A DNA stretch of 64,000 bases from Paeniglutamicibacter sulfureus (lineage in GTDB: Bacteria > Actinomycetota > Actinomycetes > Actinomycetales > Micrococcaceae). Position 1 is the stretch's first letter; each line of letters opens with the position of its first letter. A program made the position numbers and the translations under genes. Shown one piece after another: positions 52,134 to 60,302 of the stretch. The stretch covers positions 930,001 to 994,000 of the forward strand of contig NZ_JAULBL010000001.1 in assembly GCF_030512175.1 (NCBI RefSeq), given 5' to 3'. Below the pieces are notes generated by a model that was not told the origin of the DNA, did not search any database, and worked only from the letters and a program-made list of their open reading frames with translations.

Positions 52134-52170
52134 CGATGGCCCCGCCGGAACGGCGGGGCCATCGTTTTTT
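52134..52170 (+). terminator. Rho-independent terminator of phoU
   Basis: A 14-bp perfect stem CGATGGCCCCGCCG/CGGCGGGGCCATCG with loop GAA, followed by TTTTTT. Confidence 0.95.
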
Positions 52171-52330
52171 GCGTTTTGGCCAGGTGGCATTAAACGCCAA
52201 ACCGCCACATGCCTTCCCGTGGAGCCGGGCGTCTTTCCGTGGAAGACACGACGTCTTCGGGGAGTGGGCGCACAGCCTGGGAAAATTGATGCAGCGGCAG
52301 TCGTTCTAGGCGCTGGGGCGTTGCTTGGCC

Positions 52331-52633
52331 CTAGCCTTCGCAGTCGCGGCAGTATGCCACGCCGTTGGCCTCGCGCGCCAGGAGCGTGCGATGGCGGATC
52401 AGGAAGCAGGAGCCACAGAGGAACTCGTCTTCCTTCTGCGGAACGACGGTGACCGTCAGTTCCTCGTTCGACAGGTCGGCACCCGCCAGCTCGACACCAT
52501 CCGAGGTGTCTTCCTCATCCAGGTCTCGGGACACGCTACGTGCGTCGGGAGCGTTTGCGGACTTGACCGCTTCAAGGGAGGCCTTACGGGCCTCGGCTAC
52601 GTCTGGCCGGACCTCATCATAATCAGTTGCCAC
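52331..52633 (-). CDS. DUF4193 protein with C-terminal zinc ribbon
   Basis: Small acidic protein of 100 residues conserved in actinobacteria. N-terminus ATDYDEVRPDVAEA, an acidic middle (DLDEEDTSDGVELAG) and a C-terminal FLCGSCFLI...YCRDCEG zinc-ribbon with four cysteines. Function unknown; the ribbon resembles those of RNA-polymerase-binding factors such as RbpA, which is only an analogy. Start GTG at 52633 has AAGGA 9 nt upstream, which I prefer to the in-frame upstream start. A decayed paralogue is at 22.1 kb. Confidence 0.85.
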   Translation of the reverse strand: MATDYDEVRPDVAEARKASLEAVKSANAPDARSVSRDLDEEDTSDGVELAGADLSNEELTVTVVPQKEDEFLCGSCFLIRHRTLLAREANGVAYCRDCEG

Positions 52634-52860
52634 GAAATGCAATCCTTACGTGATTCAGGGGTACGTCGAGACGACACAGTACAGCATGAACCCGTGTGCG
52701 CAAGTGCCAATTTCCCATTTTTCGCCCCCCGCGCAGATTTTGTGACCAGTCGAACATTCCCGACGGTCTCCGAGACCGTATTTCCATGGCCCGGGACACA
52801 GTGGGGCCAGGGGTCTGCCCGCGCCGGATTCCGCAGCGAACACCTGTCGACACACGGCAA
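52634..52860. other. Intergenic, DUF4193 promoter region
   Basis: About 230 nt between divergent or tandem genes. It presumably holds the DUF4193 promoter. No coding frame is convincing. Confidence 0.4.
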
Positions 52861-52906
52861 AACGGGGCTGCGTTCCATGCCGGCCGGCATGGGACGCAGC
52901 CCCGTT
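52861..52906. terminator. Long hairpin after gpmA
   Basis: AACGGGGCTGCGT pairs with ACGCAGCCCCGTT around an inner CCATGCCGG/CCGGCATGG palindrome (one T/G mismatch between). It is 31 nt beyond the gpmA stop codon on the minus strand. Confidence 0.75.
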
Positions 52907-52937
52907 ATTCCATTTGCAGGGAGGGAAGCGGTGGACC

Positions 52938-53681
52938 CTAGCGGCCCTGGTTGGCGACGGCCTTGATGGCGTCGGCAGCGGCATCCGCGTCAAGGTACTG
53001 TCCACCGCGGGTGACCGGGGTGAAGTCCTCGTTGAGTTCGTACACCAGCGGGATGCCGGTAGGGATGTTCAAGCCGGCGATGTCCTCGTCGCTGATGTGG
53101 TCGAGGTGCTTGACCAGGGCGCGCAGCGAGTTGCCGTGCGCGGTGACCAGGACGGTCTTGTGCGCGGCAAGGTCCGGCTTGATCTCGTCTTCCCAGTACG
53201 GGAGCATGCGATCCAGGACGTCCTTGAGGCATTCGGTGCGCGGTGCGTCGTCGCCCAGGTTGGCGTAGCGCGGATCGTTGATCTGGCTGAACTCCGAGTC
53301 GTCGGACAGCGCCGGCGGCGGGGTGTCGTAACTGCGGCGCCATTCCATGAACTGCTCCTCGCCGTATTCGGCCAGGGTCGCTGCCTTGTCCTTGCCCTGC
53401 AGCGCGCCGTAGTGACGTTCGTTCAGGCGCCAGCTGCGCTTGACCGGGATCCACGACAGGTCCGCGGACTCCAGGGCCAGGTTTGCGGTGATGATGGCGC
53501 GCTTGAGCAGCGAGGTGTGCAGGACAGCAGGGGCCAGCTTGGCCTCGGTGAGCAGCTGCCCGCCGCGAACGGCTTCGGCACGGCCCTGTTCGGTCAGCGT
53601 GACGTCGTACCAGCCGGTGAACAGGTTCTTTTCGTTCCACTCGCTTTGCCCGTGGCGCAGCAGGATCAGGGTGTAAGTCAT
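52938..53681 (-). CDS. gpmA: 2,3-bisphosphoglycerate-dependent phosphoglycerate mutase
   Basis: Glycolytic enzyme of 247 residues interconverting 3- and 2-phosphoglycerate. Catalytic His10 in [12 protein letters not shown], second His in [15 protein letters not shown], and [19 protein letters not shown] between them. Length and motifs match the bacterial dPGM group. TAGAAT lies 7 nt before the ATG (leaderless), so I prefer it over the ATG four codons earlier. Flanked by a long hairpin and a divergent methyltransferase gene 86 nt away. Confidence 0.96.
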   Translation of the reverse strand: MTYTLILLRHGQSEWNEKNLFTGWYDVTLTEQGRAEAVRGGQLLTEAKLAPAVLHTSLLKRAIITANLALESADLSWIPVKRSWRLNERHYGALQGKDKAATLAEYGEEQFMEWRRSYDTPPPALSDDSEFSQINDPRYANLGDDAPRTECLKDVLDRMLPYWEDEIKPDLAAHKTVLVTAHGNSLRALVKHLDHISDEDIAGLNIPTGIPLVYELNEDFTPVTRGGQYLDADAAADAIKAVANQGR

Positions 53682-53767
53682 GAAACCCATTCTAGGGCGC
53701 GTGAAGTGCCTTACTTTATTCCGTGACACGCGCGGGTCGCGGTGCCGGGCACTTTACGCTTAAGCCA

Positions 53768-54625
53768 ATGGTTCAGAAAGCGACTCGGCTCGGCGGACGG
53801 TCGCTGACCGGTCGCCCGCTGGGCAATACGACCCGCGGGACCACAAATCCCAATCGCATGCGCCGCGTCGACCGCTGGATGACCGGCCCCCAGGCCTGGC
53901 GCCTGCGCCCCGGAACCACCGGGGCACCGCCCATTGCAGTGGACCTGGGCTACGGGGCATCGCCGGGAACCGCCGTCGAGTTCTTCGACCGCATCCGCTC
54001 CATCTCCCCCTTGGCGCGCGTCATCGGCATCGAGATCGAACCCGAACGGGTCGCCCGCGGCACCGCGCTGCACCTTGAGGGCCTTGATTTCCTCCTGGGC
54101 GGCTTCGAGATCCCCATTGCAGCCCAGGCCACCGTGATCCGCGCCTTCAACGTGCTGCGGCAATACGACGAGGCCGACGTCCCCGGCATCTGGAATACCA
54201 TGGCCGGGCGGCTGACAGAGAACGGCGTTCTCATCGAGGGCACCTGCGACGAGATCGGCCGGCGCAGCTCGTGGGTCGCCGTCACCAAGGACGGCCCGCA
54301 GACGCTCAGCATCTCCCTGCGCTTCGGTGCCTTCGCCCGCCCTTCCGACGTGGCCGAGCGCCTGCCCAAGGCGCTGATCCACCGCAACGTCGACGGCGAA
54401 CGCATCCACGACTTCCTCGCCGCGGCAGATGCCGCGTGGCTTTTCGCCGCACCGCTGGCATCCTTCGGCAACAAGCAACGCTTCGTGGCCATGTGCCGCG
54501 CCCTGCGTGAATCCGGTTGGCCAATCTGCGACTCGGCCGCCCGCTGGCGCCTGGGCGAGCTGACGGTGAAATGGGCGGCCGTTGCCCCGCGCACCGGAGC
54601 CCTGGCCCTTGCGGAACTCAACTAG
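53768..54625 (+). CDS. Class I SAM-dependent methyltransferase
   Basis: Protein of 285 residues. AVDLGYGASPGTAVEFFDRI is motif I (SAM-binding glycine loop) near residue 58, followed by VIGIEIEPERVARG (motif II acidic Glu) and a RAFNVLRQY segment. GYGASPGT is a slight variant of the usual DxGxGxG. Relatives are annotated as class I methyltransferases of unknown substrate. TACGCT lies 7 nt before the ATG (leaderless). The basic N-terminal 40 residues may bind nucleic acid (inference). Confidence 0.78.
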   Translation: MVQKATRLGGRSLTGRPLGNTTRGTTNPNRMRRVDRWMTGPQAWRLRPGTTGAPPIAVDLGYGASPGTAVEFFDRIRSISPLARVIGIEIEPERVARGTALHLEGLDFLLGGFEIPIAAQATVIRAFNVLRQYDEADVPGIWNTMAGRLTENGVLIEGTCDEIGRRSSWVAVTKDGPQTLSISLRFGAFARPSDVAERLPKALIHRNVDGERIHDFLAAADAAWLFAAPLASFGNKQRFVAMCRALRESGWPICDSAARWRLGELTVKWAAVAPRTGALALAELN

Positions 54626-54692
54626 CCAGCCACGGATTTTGCCCGCACCAAGGATGGGTGCAATCGGCCCCTTGCGGCCCCATACTGGATCC

Positions 54693-55160
54693 ATGGTCAA
54701 AGGTGTTTCACGGACCGGGAAGCCACTGGTCCTGCTGCTGTGCGTGATTGCAGCACTTGTGCTCTTGTCGTTGCTCGTCGTGCTCACCCGCGGGGCACCG
54801 AAGCCACTTGATGCCGCCACCCCTGCCGGGGTCGTGCAGGGCTATGTCACCGCCGTCATCGGCGGCGACGAGGCCGCCGCGGCGGCCTATCTGGACCCCG
54901 GGCAGGACTTCAGTTGCGAGGAGTTCGACGCCGTTGCCCCCGAGCGGAACGTCCGGGTCGCGCTGGTGTCCACCACCGAGCGCGACACCACTGCCGACGT
55001 GGTGGTGTCCATTTCACACACCAATGTCGGCGGACCGTTCGGAAGCGCCGAATACGCCAGCGAAGAATCCTTTGACCTGAGACTCGTCGAAGGCAAGTGG
55101 CTGATCTCCGACGCCCCGTGGCCTTTGGTTGTCTGCCCTGAGAAGGGCATCGCGCCATGA
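54693..55160 (+). CDS. Membrane-anchored hypothetical protein
   Basis: Protein of 155 residues with one N-terminal TM segment (PLVLLLCVIAALVLLSLLVV) and an extracytoplasmic NTF2-like domain: TPAGVVQGYVTAVIGGDEAA is a typical alpha-helix pair, with DLRLVEGKWLISDAPWP as a final strand. Function unknown. CATACT lies 6 nt before the ATG. Its stop overlaps the start of the next gene by 4 nt, so it is co-translated with the large DUF5671 protein. Confidence 0.65.
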   Translation: MVKGVSRTGKPLVLLLCVIAALVLLSLLVVLTRGAPKPLDAATPAGVVQGYVTAVIGGDEAAAAAYLDPGQDFSCEEFDAVAPERNVRVALVSTTERDTTADVVVSISHTNVGGPFGSAEYASEESFDLRLVEGKWLISDAPWPLVVCPEKGIAP

Positions 55161-56812
55161 GCACCGGCAACACCACCGTGATTCGCCCCGCCGCCCCCGC
55201 GCTGGGCACGCTGCGCCGCGTCATCCTCTACCTGCTCCTTTTCGCACTGGTGTCCCTGGCCGCCTCCGGCGTCAGCGGGCTGCTGGGCATGCTGCTCACC
55301 GCCGGCGATGCGATCGCGTTCAACGATTCATCCTCGCTGGCCCTTGCCATGGCACTGGCGCTGGTGGGCGGCCCGCTGGGCGCAGTGGTGTTCTGGGCGT
55401 CGTGGCGACTGCTGGCCGATCCTGCCGAACGCCGCGCCACGGCGTGGGGCATCTATGTCTCTGCCATGTACGCAACTTCCCTGCTCACCGCCACCGGATT
55501 CGGCGTCGGCGCCCTGGCAGCGCTGGCGGGCGGGGACACCGGTTCCTGGAAGTCTTCCCTGGCCACCGGCCTGTCATGGGCCGCGGTGTGGGTCTGGCAT
55601 CGGTGGATGCTGCACCACCGGACCCGGGGGCCGTTGGCCTTGGCGAAGGTCCCGCACGTGCTCGGCACCGTCATTGGACTGGTCATCGGCCTGGGCGCCG
55701 GCACGGGCGCGCTTGCCGTGCTCTTCGAACAGGCGCTGGGAACGCACGGGGAGCTGGCGGTCATCGGTGCTCCCTGGTGGCGCGCCGTCCTGGCGCTGCT
55801 GGTGTGGGCAGCGGGCGGGATCCTGGTCTGGTGGTGGCACTGGATCCGCGAGGGAACCCGTGAGCTGCACACCAAGCTGGCGGGGGTGGGACTGGTGGCC
55901 GTCGGCGTCGGCGGGTCCGCGATCCTGGCCCTGGGCGGAGCCGGCGTGCTGTTGTTCGTGCTGCTGCGCATGGGCCTTGACCGCAGCGATCCGCTGCCGG
56001 TGCTGCTGGAACCGGCACCCGAGGCCCTGGCCGCTGCGTTGCTGGGCACGCTGTCCTGGCTTTACCACGCCAGGATCGCAGGGAACCGGCCCGAACCTGT
56101 TCCCGCAGCTGCCGGGCTGGCCGTCTCCGGGATCGCGCTGGCTGCGGCGGCATCGGGCATCGGCGTCGTCGTCAATGCGGCCCTGTCCACGGCAACCACG
56201 CGGCTGGGCGGCACCGACCCGACCGAGCTGCTGCTGGCGGGCCTGAGCTCGCTGGCCATTGGTGGGCCGCTGTGGTGGTTCACCTGGCATCCGACCCGGC
56301 CGGCCGACCCGCGCGGCCGGCGGATCTACCTGGTGTTGGTCTTCGGAATCAGCGCCGTGGTGGCCCTGGTGACGCTGCTGGTGATCGGGTTCCGGCTCTT
56401 CGAATTCATGCTCGGGGATTCCGGCGGTGCCGGCCTGCTCGAACGCGTTCGCGCACCTCTGGGCCTGCTGGTGGCCACCGGGCTGGTGGCGGGTTACCAC
56501 TTCGTGCTCTGGCGGCACGCCCGCTCTGCGGGTGCCGGGGACGAGCCCGCGCCGGAGCCCGGGCGCGGCATCCGGGAGGTCATGCTGGTGGCCGGTGAGG
56601 ATGCCCGAGAGCTCGCCGCGGCGATCCACGCACACACCGGCGCCAACGTCACGGTGCTGCACCGCCACGATGGCGCCGAATCAACGCTCTCCCCCGACCG
56701 GTTGTTCAGGGTCCTGGGGCCCGTGGCGGCAGAGCGCATCCTGATGGTGGCCGGCCCGGCCGACCGCCTGGAGATCATCGAACTGACGGCCGATATCCGG
56801 GGACGGGACTAG
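55157..56812 (+). CDS. Large membrane protein, probable DUF5671
   Basis: Protein of 551 residues with about 12-14 hydrophobic segments in three or four repeats of the pattern RRxILYLLLFALVSLAASGVSG, resembling DUF5671 membrane modules. The C-terminal ~80 residues are cytosolic and contain VLHRHDGAESTLSPDRLFRV. No transport signature seen. Co-transcribed with the preceding anchored protein. Function unknown; the DUF assignment is by recall. Confidence 0.65.
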   Translation: MSTGNTTVIRPAAPALGTLRRVILYLLLFALVSLAASGVSGLLGMLLTAGDAIAFNDSSSLALAMALALVGGPLGAVVFWASWRLLADPAERRATAWGIYVSAMYATSLLTATGFGVGALAALAGGDTGSWKSSLATGLSWAAVWVWHRWMLHHRTRGPLALAKVPHVLGTVIGLVIGLGAGTGALAVLFEQALGTHGELAVIGAPWWRAVLALLVWAAGGILVWWWHWIREGTRELHTKLAGVGLVAVGVGGSAILALGGAGVLLFVLLRMGLDRSDPLPVLLEPAPEALAAALLGTLSWLYHARIAGNRPEPVPAAAGLAVSGIALAAAASGIGVVVNAALSTATTRLGGTDPTELLLAGLSSLAIGGPLWWFTWHPTRPADPRGRRIYLVLVFGISAVVALVTLLVIGFRLFEFMLGDSGGAGLLERVRAPLGLLVATGLVAGYHFVLWRHARSAGAGDEPAPEPGRGIREVMLVAGEDARELAAAIHAHTGANVTVLHRHDGAESTLSPDRLFRVLGPVAAERILMVAGPADRLEIIELTADIRGRD

Positions 56813-56849
56813 CCACCCAAGCGGCACACGGAGCGCGCCGGATGCGCAC

Positions 56850-57152
56850 CTAGTAGGAGTAGCCGCCCTTGCCGGACACCGCGGGCTTGACGTCCGCCAG
56901 GTATACGCAAGCGATGCAGGCGCCAACGAGCTGGAAGATGCCGCCGCCGCCACCGCCGAGCACCGACAATACGCAGACCAGGGTCGCGGCCGCTGTCATG
57001 CCCATCCAAAACGGCTTGCTGCGCTTGTTTTCGCGCTGGAAGTTGGCCGCGGGGTGCCGCACCGCGTCAAAAAGCGCCACCAGGGCAATCACGGCGGCCA
57101 GGATACCGAGCGCGAGCAGAAGATAGTGCTCGAACAAGTGCGCAAGATTCAT
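56850..57152 (-). CDS. DUF2516 membrane protein
   Basis: Protein of 100 residues with hydrophobic segments at 11-30, 48-66 and 70-88. The pattern VALFDAVRHPAANFQRENKR and KPFWMGMTAAATL is typical for DUF2516, a small actinobacterial membrane family of unknown function. TAAGCT lies 6 nt before the ATG. Converges on the DUF5671 gene and is downstream of the PLP enzyme gene in opposite to it as listed. Confidence 0.8.
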   Translation of the reverse strand: MNLAHLFEHYLLLALGILAAVIALVALFDAVRHPAANFQRENKRSKPFWMGMTAAATLVCVLSVLGGGGGGIFQLVGACIACVYLADVKPAVSGKGGYSY

Positions 57153-57170
57153 GGATCCAGCTTAGCCGCG

Positions 57171-58307
57171 TTAGCCCAGCGCCGCGGTCAGGTCGACGTG
57201 CAAGTCCTCGACATTTTCAATGCCGACGCTCAGCCGCACCAGGTTGTCCGGCACCGTCCCGGGTTCACCCGGGTGGCGACGGCGCCGCTCGGCCAGGGAC
57301 TCCACGCCACCGAGCGAGGTTGCCGGGGTCCACAGCAACAGTTTCGCGAGCATCGCATCGGCGGCTTCCGCGCCGCCGGCGACCTCGATGGCCACGATGG
57401 CCCCGAAGCCTTCCAGCTGTTCAGCCGCGCGCTGGTGACCGGGGTCTTCGGGCAGACCGGGATAGCGCACCCGGGAAATCGCCGGGTGCCCGGCCAGCCG
57501 CTTGGCCAGTTCCATGGCGCTGGCTTCTGCCCTGTCCAGGCGCAGGGCCATGGTCCGGATGCCGCGCAGCGTCAGCCAGGCCTCGAACGGGCCGGCGATC
57601 GCCCCGTGCAGGGTCCGCATGCCGTGCAGTCGGGAACGCAATTCGGGATTCCGGGTCACTACGGCGCCCAGGACCACGTCAGAGTGGCCACCCATGTATT
57701 TGGTGGCAGAGTGCACCACCACGTCGGCGCCCTGCTGCAGCGGCCGCTGGCGCAGCGGGGTGGAGAAGGTGTTGTCCACCACCGTGAGCACCCCGGCCTC
57801 GCGGGCGGCTGCCAGCAGCACCGGCAGGTCGGCAACCTCGAGCATCGGGTTGGTGGGTGACTCCAGCCAGGCCATGTCCGCACCGGCCAGGGCGGCGATC
57901 GCGGCGTCTGTGTCGGCCAGGTCGACGCGGCGCACCGAGAGTCCCAGCGTCTTTTCCAGCTCGGCCACCAGCGAGAGCGAACCGTTGTAGGCATGGGACG
58001 GGATGACGATGGTGCCGCCCGGAGGCAGCAGGGAGAGGGCCGCGGCCACCGCCGCCATGCCGGAGGCGTACGCCAGGGCGGGGAGTTCGCAGTCCTCGAG
58101 CTGGGCGATGGTTTCTTCCAGCGGGTCCCAGGTGGGGTTGGTGAAGCGTCCGTAGACCTTCTCCCCGGCGTCCGGCTCCCCCAGCGAGTGGAAGGTGGAG
58201 GAAAGCACGATGGGCGAATTCACGGGCTGGTCAACTGCATGCGGCGGGCGTCCGGCGGACACCACAACGGTGTCCGGGGCCCACGGCGCGGATTCTGGGC
58301 GGGTCAT
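57171..58307 (-). CDS. Trans-sulfuration PLP enzyme (cystathionine gamma-synthase/lyase family)
   Basis: Fold-type I PLP enzyme of 378 residues. The Schiff-base Lys is in VVHSATKYMGGHSDVVLG; YASGMAAVAAALSLLPPG and WLESPTNPMLEVADL provide phosphate- and ring-binding residues. NPTWDPLEETIAQLEDCE marks the Cys/Met metabolism family. It could be cystathionine gamma-synthase, gamma-lyase or methionine gamma-lyase; motifs alone do not decide. TAACCT lies 7 nt before the ATG, which supports this start. Divergent from tmk. Confidence 0.9.
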   Translation of the reverse strand: MTRPESAPWAPDTVVVSAGRPPHAVDQPVNSPIVLSSTFHSLGEPDAGEKVYGRFTNPTWDPLEETIAQLEDCELPALAYASGMAAVAAALSLLPPGGTIVIPSHAYNGSLSLVAELEKTLGLSVRRVDLADTDAAIAALAGADMAWLESPTNPMLEVADLPVLLAAAREAGVLTVVDNTFSTPLRQRPLQQGADVVVHSATKYMGGHSDVVLGAVVTRNPELRSRLHGMRTLHGAIAGPFEAWLTLRGIRTMALRLDRAEASAMELAKRLAGHPAISRVRYPGLPEDPGHQRAAEQLEGFGAIVAIEVAGGAEAADAMLAKLLLWTPATSLGGVESLAERRRRHPGEPGTVPDNLVRLSVGIENVEDLHVDLTAALG

Positions 58308-58411
58308 GATTTTTAGGTTACTCCCTGGCCAGGCCCGCGCCCCAGCCGATGACGTACAGGTGCGCACACCGGATGAGCCGACAGGGCCCCGGTGCGGATA
58401 GGCTAGAAGGC

Positions 58412-59086
58412 GTGAGCAACGCGCAGCCAAACCCCGTCAACGCAGGCCGCTTCATCGTCTTCGAGGGCGGTGACGGGGCTGGAAAGTCCACGCAGGCCGC
58501 CCTGCTGGTCCAGGACCTGCGCCAAAACGGACACACCGTGCTGCACACCCGCGAGCCCGGCGGCACCCCGATCGGCGAGAAGCTGCGCTCCCTGGTCCTT
58601 GACCACGGGCAGGGCACCGTCGATGCACGCACCGAGGCCCTGATGTATGCGGCGGCCCGCGCCGCCCACGTCGAACAGGTCATCCGCCCCGCACTGGCCG
58701 CCGGCACCATGGTTGTCTGCGACCGCTACGTCGATTCTTCCCTGGCTTACCAGGGCATCGGCCGGGAGCTCGGTGAGGACGCCGTGCGTTCCATCAACGA
58801 CTTCGCCACCGGCGGGCTCCAGCCGGACCTGACGGTGCTGCTCGATGTCACCCCGGCCGACGGCCGTTCCCGCCGCACCGTCGGCGCCGACGGCAAGCCG
58901 CTGGCCGAGGACCGCCTCGAATCCGAACCCGACGAGTTCCACTCCCGCATCCGCGACGCCTTCGTGCACTTCGCCGCCCGGGAGCCAAACCGCTATCTGG
59001 TCCTGGATGCCGCCACCGGGGTCCAGTCGCTGGCCGCCGCCATCACGGAGGCCGTTGCCGCACGGCTCAACGGTCCGGGAGCCTGA
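58412..59086 (+). CDS. tmk: Thymidylate kinase
   Basis: dTMP kinase of 224 residues. The P-loop is FEGGDGAGKSTQA; the DRY-like segment VVCDRYVDSSLAYQGIGREL and the LID are present. It makes dTDP for DNA synthesis. The GTG start has TAGGCT exactly 7 nt upstream (leaderless), with AGAAGG inside. holB follows after 2 nt, an arrangement shared with many bacteria. Confidence 0.96.
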   Translation: MSNAQPNPVNAGRFIVFEGGDGAGKSTQAALLVQDLRQNGHTVLHTREPGGTPIGEKLRSLVLDHGQGTVDARTEALMYAAARAAHVEQVIRPALAAGTMVVCDRYVDSSLAYQGIGRELGEDAVRSINDFATGGLQPDLTVLLDVTPADGRSRRTVGADGKPLAEDRLESEPDEFHSRIRDAFVHFAAREPNRYLVLDAATGVQSLAAAITEAVAARLNGPGA

Positions 59087-59088
59087 GC

Positions 59089-60237
59089 ATGGATGTCTGG
59101 GACGACCTGCCGGGACAGGAGAAGGCCATTGCCGCGCTGCGCCGCGCGGTCGCCGAAGGCAACCCCGCGCATGCATGGCTGTTCACCGGCCCGCCGGGCT
59201 CCGGTCGCTCCAACGCGGCGCGCGCCTTTGCCGCCGCCCTGCAATGCCAGCACCCCGATGCGGCGCTGCGCGGCTGCGGAAGCTGCAAGGCCTGCGTCAC
59301 GGTGCTTGCCGGCACGCACCCGGATGTCGCGCTGATCGCCACCGAAAAGGTCAACTACCAGATCGAGGACGTCCGGACGCTGATCACCAAGGCGCAGGAC
59401 CGGCCCTCCACCGCGCCCTGGCGCGTGATCATCGTGGAGGACGCGGACCGGATGACCGAGCGCACCACCAATGTGCTGCTCAAGTCCATCGAGGAACCTC
59501 CCCCGCACACCGTCTGGATCCTCTGCGCTCCCTCACCGGCCGACGTGCTGGTGACCATCCGTTCACGCTGCCGCTCGGTGTCCCTGGCCGTTCCGACCCG
59601 CGCCGCTGTGGCCGAGTTGCTGGTGCGCCGAGACGGACTCTCCGAGGAACAGGCCGACTTCGCCGCCCGGGTTTCCCAGTCGCACATCGGCATCGCCCGG
59701 CGCCTGGCCCGCGACCCGGAGGCACGCCGCCGCCGCGACACCACGGTGCGCCTGCCGCTGCGCATCCGCACCGTCTCCGACGCGGTGATGGCAGCTGCCG
59801 AACTGGTGGAGCTGTCCACCGCGGAGGCCACCGCGTCCGCAACGGAACGCGCCGAGGCCGAGGCCGCCTCCCTGCGCACCGCGCTGGGACTGGAAGCCGA
59901 CGCCCCGGTGCCGCCCCAGCAGCGCAGCGCGTTCAAGGCCCTGGAGGAGAACGCCAAGCGCCGCGCCCGGCGTGCCACCCACGACGCGCTGGACCGCTCG
60001 CTGATCGACATGACCACGTTCTTCCGCGACGTGCTGCTGGTGCAGTTGAATGCCTCCACCGAGCTGGTCAACGACTACCTTTCCGATCCCCTGCATGCCT
60101 ACGCCAACGCCTCGCGGCCCGAGACCACGGTGGCAAAGATCGATGCCATCGCCGAAGCGAGGGCGCGTATTGGCGCCAACGTCGCCCCGCTATTGGCCAT
60201 CGAAGCCATGATGGTCAGCCTGCGTCCGACAAAATAG
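59089..60237 (+). CDS. holB: DNA polymerase III subunit delta-prime
   Basis: Clamp-loader subunit of 382 residues. AAA+ fold with a degenerate P-loop TGPPGSGRSNAARAFA (RS in place of KS/T), the zinc cluster C...CGSCKAC, VEDADRMTERTTNVLLKSIE (sensor region) and the SRC motif IRSRCRSVSL. Together with tmk this is the usual tmk-holB pair. The C-terminal part has a long charged stretch (RAEAEAASLRT) that is typical of actinobacterial forms. Confidence 0.95.
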   Translation: MDVWDDLPGQEKAIAALRRAVAEGNPAHAWLFTGPPGSGRSNAARAFAAALQCQHPDAALRGCGSCKACVTVLAGTHPDVALIATEKVNYQIEDVRTLITKAQDRPSTAPWRVIIVEDADRMTERTTNVLLKSIEEPPPHTVWILCAPSPADVLVTIRSRCRSVSLAVPTRAAVAELLVRRDGLSEEQADFAARVSQSHIGIARRLARDPEARRRRDTTVRLPLRIRTVSDAVMAAAELVELSTAEATASATERAEAEAASLRTALGLEADAPVPPQQRSAFKALEENAKRRARRATHDALDRSLIDMTTFFRDVLLVQLNASTELVNDYLSDPLHAYANASRPETTVAKIDAIAEARARIGANVAPLLAIEAMMVSLRPTK

Positions 60238-60302
60238 CCTTTATTCCCCAGTAATTTTCCCCCCATTCCGCGCACTCGCGCCCCAAGGAGCCTGAAGCCC
60301 GC

